A DNA stretch of 64,000 nt. Origin: Gremmenia infestans. Its lineage: Eukaryota; Ascomycota; Leotiomycetes; Helotiales; Hamatocanthoscyphaceae. The notes under the pieces were generated by a model, which saw only the letters and a program-made list of their open reading frames with translations, was not told the origin of the DNA and did no database searches. The stretch lies in NCBI GenBank assembly GCA_032629725.1, contig JAFEVB010000021.1, positions 124,001 through 188,000 on the forward strand. Reading direction: 5' to 3'. Made by a program: the position numbers and the translations under genes. Of this stretch, positions 56,465 to 64,000 are shown in pieces. How positions within the stretch are numbered: position 1 is the stretch's first letter; each line of letters opens with the position of its first letter.

Positions 56465-57475
56465 ATGGCCGATTCAACTTCAATGTACTTTCAGCTCGAA
56501 GATAAGGATCTGGAAGCACTTGGTACATTACCTCCATTCACTAAGCAACTGGTCTCATGCCTCGTCCATGCCTTCCGTCAAGGAGTCTATCTTGCAGACG
56601 ATCAGGACAGAGTCCCCATCGATACCAGCTCCAGTGCAGGAACAATATGCCGGAAATATGTCACAAGCGCACTAAAGAATTACCTCACGGCCGACAAGCT
56701 CTTTTCCCTTCGACGAACCGGACCTTCTATTAAGTTCATGGCACAAATCTTGCCATTGACTTCAAAGCTCAGTGCCAAAAACATCTTTCAGCTTTGCGTC
56801 TGGCGTACCTTTGCATTCGGCCACCGCGATCATATGTCAGAGTCAACACTTTCTCCAGATAACAAACCTCCCGATCTAGATGCGCTAGCTCGTATAATCA
56901 GCACATGGGGTGGCGAACTCCAGATTCTCGTAGGAGCATATGGAAACTTCCAAGTCCGGAAGAACAGCATACCCCTAATGCTGGAGAAGTTCTGGGTAGT
57001 TTCCAGCCTCATCAGAGAAAAGAAAAATATTACTGTTCCTGCCTTTGCGGAAGTCTACAGCTTGCTCTGCGAGCAGGATATTCCTACCGTACGACAGGGA
57101 GTAATTGTTATCTGGCTATTATCTTGTGATCTCTCGGAGTATGGGATTTGTCTTACGCCGACGGCTACGGATCTTGCGAATCATATGCTGGAAGGGAAGA
57201 GCAAGCCAGCTGGTCCTGCCACAGGACTTGAGATCGCGAGAAAGATGGCTGGAGAGGCCATTTCACTTTCACTTGGCAGCGTGAAAGGTCTCACGGGGGT
57301 GTTTGAAGAGGTGATGGCGGTGCTTGAGAATTTAAAATCACAAGTGATTATGGACTTGGTGGAAGATTGTAAGAGGCTGCAGGGAAGGAAGTTCTCTATA
57401 GCAGATTTGGAGCATGGTCTGTGCAAGACTTCACGGGAAGAGCGCTTAAGAGGGAAGAAGGAGAAGGCAGGGTAG
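56465..57475 (+). CDS. Protein of unknown function (336 residues) in the cell-death island
   Basis: Not recognised. Single exon, MADSTSMYFQLEDKD to KEKAG. Mostly helical by composition: hydrophobic repeats at PFTKQLVSCLVHAFRQG, MAQILPLTSKLSAKNIFQL, VIVIWLLSCDLSEYG, and a C-terminal charged helix (LENLKSQVIMDLVEDCKRLQ then RLRGKKEKAG). No transmembrane span long enough to be sure of, no Cys-pair or nucleotide motif. It follows the HET-domain gene in the same direction with 286 bp between, so it could be an accessory of it, but nothing in the sequence proves that. Confidence 0.75.
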   Translation: MADSTSMYFQLEDKDLEALGTLPPFTKQLVSCLVHAFRQGVYLADDQDRVPIDTSSSAGTICRKYVTSALKNYLTADKLFSLRRTGPSIKFMAQILPLTSKLSAKNIFQLCVWRTFAFGHRDHMSESTLSPDNKPPDLDALARIISTWGGELQILVGAYGNFQVRKNSIPLMLEKFWVVSSLIREKKNITVPAFAEVYSLLCEQDIPTVRQGVIVIWLLSCDLSEYGICLTPTATDLANHMLEGKSKPAGPATGLEIARKMAGEAISLSLGSVKGLTGVFEEVMAVLENLKSQVIMDLVEDCKRLQGRKFSIADLEHGLCKTSREERLRGKKEKAG

Positions 57476-58156
57476 TCTAGGAAAATGAAGAACTTGAGAT
57501 AGTTGGATGGATAATACAAGAGAAACGACTTGCAATACAATGAGCGCCGCGTATCTTAGGGATTCAAGGATTAAAACTCCAGATGTCTGACCTGGAAGAG
57601 AGAACTCCCTAAACTAAGGTAGCCTAGCCTGGCCACGCACCCATTGCTATTGCTCCTTTATCAAGCCGAGGCTAATACGCTATAATAAACAAAATAGAAT
57701 CTCACTTGAAAGAAGTGAATGGAATCACTTGGGAAGAGAAACCCCCAAAAACGTTTCGAAACAAAACTGTTAAAGAGTTTTATAACGATAAGTGCATCAG
57801 AGAGGGCCTTCTGATTGTGTTTCGGGTCTGGAGTTTAAACCAAGTACGTGTATACCTCTCGCAAGTGAAATTCATAAGCGAGTCGTTGCTTCCTAAAAAG
57901 GAGATCTCCCCCCCCGTTCCTCCTCGCCAGAATATACTTCAGTCACGCCGCTTTCACATCTCCATCTCCACATGCGCCGCATCAACCAATCTGACAACAT
58001 CTCCAGATCGAACACCAAGTCAATATCTCCATACAACACGTCGATATACTCTACACCTCTTCCAAAACAAGCTCAAGGACTCCTCGACTCCCCAGCAACA
58101 CTACCTACCTGCCTTCTAGCCCAATAAACCCCAAATTCTACCCCCACCAGCTCAAA
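57476..58156. other. Intergenic region
   Basis: A/C-rich leader just before the next start. No gene seen; a 137-codon frame at 57706-58119 has the composition of untranslated leader. Confidence 0.45.
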
Positions 58157-58579
58157 ATGCCTCCACGCAACCTCCCCACTCACCAAAAAGCCACCCTCCG
58201 CTCCCACGCCAAGGCATCCTCACAGCATGTCGAGCACCACAAAAAACACGGCGTCAAGCAGCACAGCGACTTCTCCTCCGCCGGCTCAGGCTTCACAGCG
58301 AAGATGAAGACCACGCTTTCCAGGATCGGGCACGCGCATCACAACAAGAAAGCGAAAATCCTTGCGGATGAAAGGAATGTGACTACGGAGGAACAGAGAG
58401 GAGTGGAAATGCAAGGAGTTGCTCTTGCGAATGTTGATGGTGCGGACGAGGGAGATGGACTGGCGGCAAAGGGAAAGAAGAAGCATTATTGGTTTCAGCA
58501 TCGCGAGAGTGCGGCTGAGGCTTTCACGCATGGTTCGGGCATGCCTGGAAGGATGAAGAAGGATCTTGGTGGTTCTTGA
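58157..58579 (+). CDS. Small basic hypothetical protein (140 residues)
   Basis: Single exon beginning MPPRNLPTHQKATLRS. His/Lys/Ala-rich N-terminal half (VEHHKKHGVKQH, RIGHAHHNKKAK), an acidic middle (VDGADEGDGL) and a C-terminal KKHYWFQHRESAAEAFTHGSG. No signal or membrane segment. Family not identified. ATG context (TCAAAATGCC) is good and the preceding leader is A/C-rich, as in expressed fungal genes. Confidence 0.65.
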   Translation: MPPRNLPTHQKATLRSHAKASSQHVEHHKKHGVKQHSDFSSAGSGFTAKMKTTLSRIGHAHHNKKAKILADERNVTTEEQRGVEMQGVALANVDGADEGDGLAAKGKKKHYWFQHRESAAEAFTHGSGMPGRMKKDLGGS

Positions 58580-59910
58580 GCAGGGCAATCACGCGGATGG
58601 GGTGAATGGTATTATTACCGGTAACCTTGGTACGTGGTTATGTATAGCCAGAACAAGGTGTCCAGATATTTGTCAGAAGTTGGGCAGGGAAGGAAGGAAG
58701 GAAATGTTTCGTTTTAATGAGATTATGGAATGAAATGAAGCATCTTATAGGTTGCTGCAAGGGAATTGCAATGGTACACAAAGTGCTAAAAGGAAGGGAG
58801 AAGTCTTAGCTTGAAACGAACAGACACTACCGTTACTCTTTACTTCAAGAGAAACAATAGAAGGAATGAAATTCAGCTCTACACTGTATCTTCATTCGCC
58901 ATCTGCTCTATGTGGCTCCAGGGGTCAAAATCCTCAAAGAATATACCAGTCAAAACGCCCCTCCCACCTCAAGCCCCGAGAGTCCAGGCAAATTTAGCAA
59001 CAAGACTTAATCCCAATAAAACCCTGTCACGGAACGCCAAACCTCACACAGCCGCAACCCATCAGTCTACTCATAAACCATACCTCCCCGCCCCTACTCC
59101 AACTCTCATCTCAATCCCAAAACCTCCATCCATTTATCCATCAGAACCTCCCACCTCCCATCTCCCCCAACAATCAACCACCATCCAAGCAAGACCTTAC
59201 TATCCTTTTGCCCCAATCCTTCCATCTTTTCAAACCAAAATCCGCAATATACAGGCAGGGTTCACTCTACTAGCCTTAATATAATACGAGACAATATCAA
59301 AGTTTCAACTTCAACAATAAAATGCCTTGTTAAAAAGCTTTCCTAGCACAATACCACAAGACAAGCCTACAATTAGACAAAAATACTGTATTCATATCAG
59401 GGATAAAGATATGTTACTATATACATATTACATACAACACACTGATAAGCCAGCCATACAATTCCGAAGCGATGAGTCGTCCCAGCCCTTTACTAGCAAA
59501 AGAAAGCAAAGTAATACAACCTCACGTCTTCATCAGAAGCATTCACACCAAGCCGGTGGGCAATACATATACATACTACAAGCTCATTTTTCAACTGCCG
59601 TATCTAGCAAGTACACATCTCCTCTCCTCTTCTTCCCTCTTCTGTCCATTCCATTCCCCTTTTCGCCACCTTTCAACTGCAATATAATGCGGTGCAATCC
59701 AATGCGATGCGTCATGCAGAAATGAAGTAGAATACATAGGTAGGCAAAGCAAAGTAAAGCAATGTAAAGCCAACGCCTCTTTCTGTCCCTCACTACCGAG
59801 CACCACCGCAGATTTCCTGCCCCAAAGTAAACGCCGATCATCATCAGGTCCACGTAAATGCAACGATGCAGTAACAAAATCAAAGAAGAAGAAAAAAAAC
59901 TTGCATCAGT
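58580..59910. other. Intergenic region between the small basic gene and the KDM5 gene
   Basis: 1.3 kb, C/A-rich in the middle (58.95-59.2 kb), with a GGAA microsatellite near 58685-58705. No supported gene. Part of it is the 3' flank of the minus-strand KDM5 gene. Confidence 0.45.
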
Positions 59911-62900
59911 TCAAGGTCCATCGAAAAACAACTCCATATCCTCATCACCAGCATCCCAAGCCCCACCAGTCCCACTTCCCGTACCCGGCCTCTCAATCTT
60001 CTTCGCCTTGTCCAAAGCATCGTCCTGATTGGTCATTTCCTCAAACATACGTTCCTCATTCCCAAGTGTGGCAACTCCATCCATGCGTCCAAACCCCGTG
60101 GAATCACCGAACATAGCAGCGCGCGGACTGCCTGAGCCAAAACCTGGGGAGCCGTGTAAGAAAGCGTGTGGTGCAAAGGCGGGCGACGTTTGGCTGGATG
60201 GCGACATGGTAAGGTGCGGGTCTTGGACCGAGGCGAATCCACTAAAGTGCGAGGGGTGACCGTGCCCATTGTCGCTGCTGACAAGGGTTGGGCCGCCCAT
60301 TGTGTGAGGGGGAAAGCTGTGCGAGGTGGGTGTACCGGAGTCAGAGCGGCCAGGTGCGGGTTGGAGTGCTTGAGGGCGGGTAGATGATGAGGGCTCGCTG
60401 GATTTGCGCTTTATTTGGTGGGGTTTGATTCGGACGTTTTGAGGGAGCTGCTCTGGGTCGTCAACTCCGTGTTGCGCCATTAGCTTTTGTAGCTTTGTAG
60501 GACGTGGCTTCCTGGTAGACTTCGATGAGTCGAGAACAGGCGGAGGCTCGGGCGCTACTGGTGACCATTTGTGGAGTTCTTGTCGGAAGAAATTGGTCTC
60601 GTAGGCTAAGAGGATTTCGGCACCCTCAATCTTGCGGAGATAGAATCGTTGGGTCTCTGACTCGTCGGCAGTGGCCATCACAGGGTTGCAGAAAGGAGCG
60701 ACATGGGAGCGAAACTCTTGGGCGTTGTCAACAATCTTCGAAAGGATCTCTTCTTCGTCGGGCTGAAATGGGAGGTTTGGGATCTCATCCTGCCATGATT
60801 GAAGATCTTCCAGCTTAGGACGAGCGGCATCACGTGGAATTCGAACTCGCCAGTCGCATACAGGACAAGTATATTTTTCATCATCTTTGACCTTGCCTCG
60901 AGCGATCTTTAAACATTTGCCATGGTACCTGATCATGTTAGTGATATTCATAAAAAATACATCAGTGCACTTACCATTCGTGACAAAGCTCACATTCGAT
61001 CATCATACCAGCTTCAATCCTACGACAGATACAGAAGACCTCGCGGAAGCGTGGGTCCTCCCAGCTATGTAGCTTTTGCTCGGACGGACTTGGCTCTCGG
61101 GAGGCAGGCTCAGCTGGCAGTCTCGGCTTATCTGAATTGATGTCGAAGCAGTCGAGATTCCGCTCGAGCACATACTCCATATGTGACTTCAAGATATGCA
61201 ACGGTGCATTGGCCTTGCCAAACAACTTCTTGCCCTTTCGCATCCAATCCTCGTGCCGCTTTTGTTCCTTTTCGAGATCCATAGTGCCTTGCGGTTTACT
61301 GTTTAACTCGGCTAGATGTTCCATGGTCTCGCGAACTTCCGCATACTTGGGTCGCTTGGTGATATCTTCACTCCTGCTACGGTCGTACAGGGACAAAATC
61401 TGTCGATGGGCTTCTCGTTGCTTGTTAAGGATCTGGTCGACCTGAGCTAGAGTTTCCACAGAGACCGGAAGTGCAGCAGCCTGAGCCTGGGCTGAGAGAG
61501 ATTCAAGTTGCGGATAGTGAATCACTTCAGCGTTCACCAATTCCTTAGCCTTGGTTTCCCAAGCAATGCCGGAATTTCTTTGTTCCATGTAGTGACACAA
61601 GTGGTCATTATATTCTGGGATGTCGAGTTTGAGACCTTCTTCGATCAAATCAATCGTCTCCTTGAGGCTGAGAAATTGGCCACGGTTCTCGCGACAACGA
61701 TCGTTCCACTTCATTTGTTTCACGATCGAATCTAGCTTCTCTATCTCCGGCATGTCGACATTAAAACTCTGCCCGCGTTCAAGCATTTCTTCGAGTTCCT
61801 TAGTTTTGCGTAGCGTGATATTTTGTATGGCGATTTTGGCGTCGTGCCGGAACGAGTCGATGGCTTCTGCACGTTCGCGCAGTTGGGTAATCTCAGGGCA
61901 ATCAAACCCGATCTTATCAGCTTCCTTAAGCAGCTTCTTGATGTTTTCAACCTTCCGAAATTCACGATCTCTCTCCTCAAGTTCAGCAGCCTTGTTACCT
62001 TTTCTCCAGGCTCTTTCGTTCTTGCGACGGTTTTGCTGCTTCCGAACGATGTAGTTAGTAGCTTCATCTACCCATTCAACACATCGGTCGACGAATGCTT
62101 TCAAGCTTGGAAGTGACTTTAGGTCGTAGGGGATGCGCTCCCCCTCGTTAAGAAGGGACTTTAGTGCTTTGAGAGGAGGTGTCGCTTGCTCTTCAAGTAT
62201 TGCCTCTACCTTCTCCTCCCACTGTTCTGGTAGTCGAGCCTTTTCGGCAACCTTCTCATACATAGCTTCGATTGCATCTTCTGTGCGACGATAATGAAGA
62301 GCATGGTTGTTTCCGGCGTACCGCTGCTCTTGTGGCATTTGGCAGCATTCAAAGTTACCTGCATGAAGTAGACACATGACCTTGCCACTTGTGGTGCACT
62401 TAAATCTTGAAAGGTAAGCGTACGCCTTGCAATGGGTACATTGATATTCCTCTTCAGGAACGTCTTCCTCGTCAATGACAAAGCCGATATGACAACGAGG
62501 GCCAGCGCCTTCAATGGCATCGGTGATGACACATGGGCCTTCATGTTCTTTGTGCTTATCGAGGAAAACCTTTCGCTGAGCCGTTTCGCGATCTCGAAGA
62601 CGTTCAAGCGCGGGTGCAAGCCATTTTGCAGTTTGGATTGTGATGACACCATTGGCACTGGCACCTTCGGCGGCAGTCCAGAGTAACTCATCATGAGAGA
62701 AGCAGGGCTGTCGTCTAAATTGCTGCAAACGTTCAACGCCTGCATCCCCAAATGGCTCCCAGTCATTGGGTGCGAAGTTAACAGCCTCGTTGAAATTGAA
62801 CCCGTGATTGAAGCCGGCATGATACGCCTGGGGGAATGTGACCACAAACTGGCCGGCTCTTTGATCTAAGGCGTAGACTCTAACCCCAGCCTTCTTTAAC

Positions 62901-64000
62901 TGTTCGGGCGTCAAGAGGGTTACCAGTTGGAAAAGAAGATCAGGTTGAGTCTCGAACAGTTCGGGAATTGCTTCTCGCATGGCATTCTCGAACTTATCGG
63001 CATCTTCTCCGGGAATACCGTACCACGTCTTCGTTGACCCGAAATGCTGATAATTGGCCGAATATGCATAATGATCCTCGTTGTGCCAACAGAAAGTCGA
63101 GAAGATCATTCCAATATACAACCAAGGAACAGTCATGCCAGAGATGTCAGACTTGATGTGTCGGAAGAGCGACTCCGGATGGAGTGGCGTGATGTTCAGG
63201 TTCCAAGGATCCGTCGAATATGGATCACGGGGATTCTTCTCGATCGTGGGGAAACCACTTCCGTGAGTTGTAGAATGAATGTCCGCTCCATATTCGACCT
63301 CGACAGTTTCTTCCAGGCTGGCCACAAGTCGCCAGAATTCTCGCTCGATATCGTCCTCCGTAACGGGGCGAGGGCAATTTAGGACAGGGTCGAAAGGCAT
63401 CTTGTTCTGGAAGTAACCTTCTTTGAAATCTGCTGCCTTTTCTTGGAATTGTTTTAGTGAATAGATTCCGCCTTCTTCGAATCCAAATTGACCGTCGCCG
63501 ACGAGACATCTCGGACAATGCCAATCGTAATCCGGTTTATGTGTGACTCGAGGATCAAGACAATACATGTGATAACCGAGATCGCATGACTCGCAGATTA
63601 GAATATTTCCCCGATCGTCATTCATTCCACAATTTTCACACTTCTGGTCAAACTCTAAGTCTAGATTCGGATCAAATATGGTTGGACTAGATTCGCTTAC
63701 CTCGCCGGGAGCAGACGAACGGTGCTCTCCTGGAATCCTTGGGGGTGTTGGTCGGAATAAGGTCATGTGCGATCCAGCCACAGTCGGTACCGCATCTGCA
63801 GGGTAAGCATTAGCCAGATCCTCATCACCAATCACAAGGCGAAGACAGGATGGTGGGAAATGCACAAAATGCATCCCTAGACCCCATCCTATCAATCACC
63901 GAAGCTTAAAAAAAAACTCCTATTGCGACCACAGGAAACCAAGAAACATTAATTTTGACATACCTTTCTTAAGACGCTTACTACGACGTCCGCCACTTTC
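59911..64000 (-). CDS. JARID1/KDM5-type histone H3K4 demethylase, 5' end outside window
   Basis: Fe(II)/2-oxoglutarate JmjC enzyme expected to remove methyl groups from H3K4 in the nucleus. Exons seen: 64000(partial)-63964, 63795-60975, 60928-59911, phases agree. From the visible start: SGGRRSKRLKK (before the first PHD), PHD1 (CENCGMNDDRGNILICESC to HCPRC) and JmjC with the iron ligands in CWHNEDHYAY and AYHAGFNHGF, then NEAVNF. Next come the C5HC2 zinc finger (YQCTHCKAYAYLSRFKC to CLLHAGNFECC), a PLU-1 helical region of about 400 residues, and PHD2 (CICRRIEAGMMIECELCHEW, split by a 46-bp intron, then YHGKCLK to CPVC). The tail is Ser/Pro/Gly-rich with an acidic end. JmjN and ARID should lie beyond the window edge. 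Nothing is missing from the catalytic set. Confidence 0.95.

Noticed and set aside
57706..58119. 137-codon plus-strand frame upstream of the small basic gene
   Set aside because: No domain, and its second half has the C/A-rich composition of an untranslated leader.
58680..58705. GGAA repeat as a regulatory array
   Set aside because: Short simple-sequence run in a 3' flank; nothing suggests function.
1..64000. CRISPR arrays, rRNA, bacterial-type operons or ribosome-binding sites
   Set aside because: Intron-rich fungal nuclear genes throughout; no regularly spaced direct repeats or rRNA-like segments were seen.

Overview
The window is nuclear DNA of a filamentous ascomycete (Pezizomycotina). 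Gene content and intron style fit Leotiomycetes, but that placement is an inference. Introns are short (mostly 45-60 bp, GT-AG, CTRAY-like branch sites). The conserved genes are fungal orthologues: Sdh3/SdhC, Syg1, Shp1, Mim1/Tom13, Oxa1 and a JARID1/KDM5 demethylase. AT-rich gene-poor stretches and transition-type stop codons suggest RIP-like mutation. Spliced models were built by hand from splice sites and reading-frame phase; where a total length is given, exon lengths and phases were summed and closed.

Layout. 1-3.7 kb: a decaying Hsp70/HSP12A-like gene with a dead Fot1/pogo transposon sitting inside one of its introns. 5.2-7.4 kb: GH1 beta-glucosidase. 8.6-9.4 kb: SdhC. 9.6-10.1 kb: small unknown protein. 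10.9-12.3 kb: RTA1-like membrane protein. 12.3-15.1 kb: gene-poor, with an unidentified coding relic and a metallophosphoesterase pseudogene. 15.7-18.5 kb: NACHT-type NLR. 18.6-21.3 kb: NRPS condensation-domain relic, then AT-rich DNA. 21.3-23.1 kb: secreted DUF1996 protein. 24.1-25.0 kb: cysteine-dioxygenase-like pseudogene. 26.3-27.0 kb: F-box protein. 27.4-36.0 kb: housekeeping block (Syg1, Shp1, Mim1, Oxa1). 36.7-39.7 kb: small proteins and a truncated FAD monooxygenase. 40.9-44.5 kb: Ppo-type fatty-acid dioxygenase/P450.

46.2-57.5 kb is the most interesting part. A 278-residue gasdermin-like protein faces, tail to tail, an intracellular subtilisin-like protease (about 941 residues, D/H/S triad intact) with a large helical, DUF7580-like N-terminal half. 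The protease shares a divergent intergenic region with a 1445-residue protein that joins C2H2-like zinc fingers to a HET domain. A 336-residue protein of unknown type follows. Gasdermin/protease gene pairs of this kind (HET-Q1/HET-Q2 in Podospora anserina) run a cleavage-triggered cell death used in allorecognition. The island here looks like a related pair with a HET-domain neighbour. 58.1-58.6 kb holds a small basic protein, and 59.9 kb to the window end a KDM5-type histone demethylase whose 5' end is outside.

No rRNA, CRISPR array or convincing tRNA gene was recognised.
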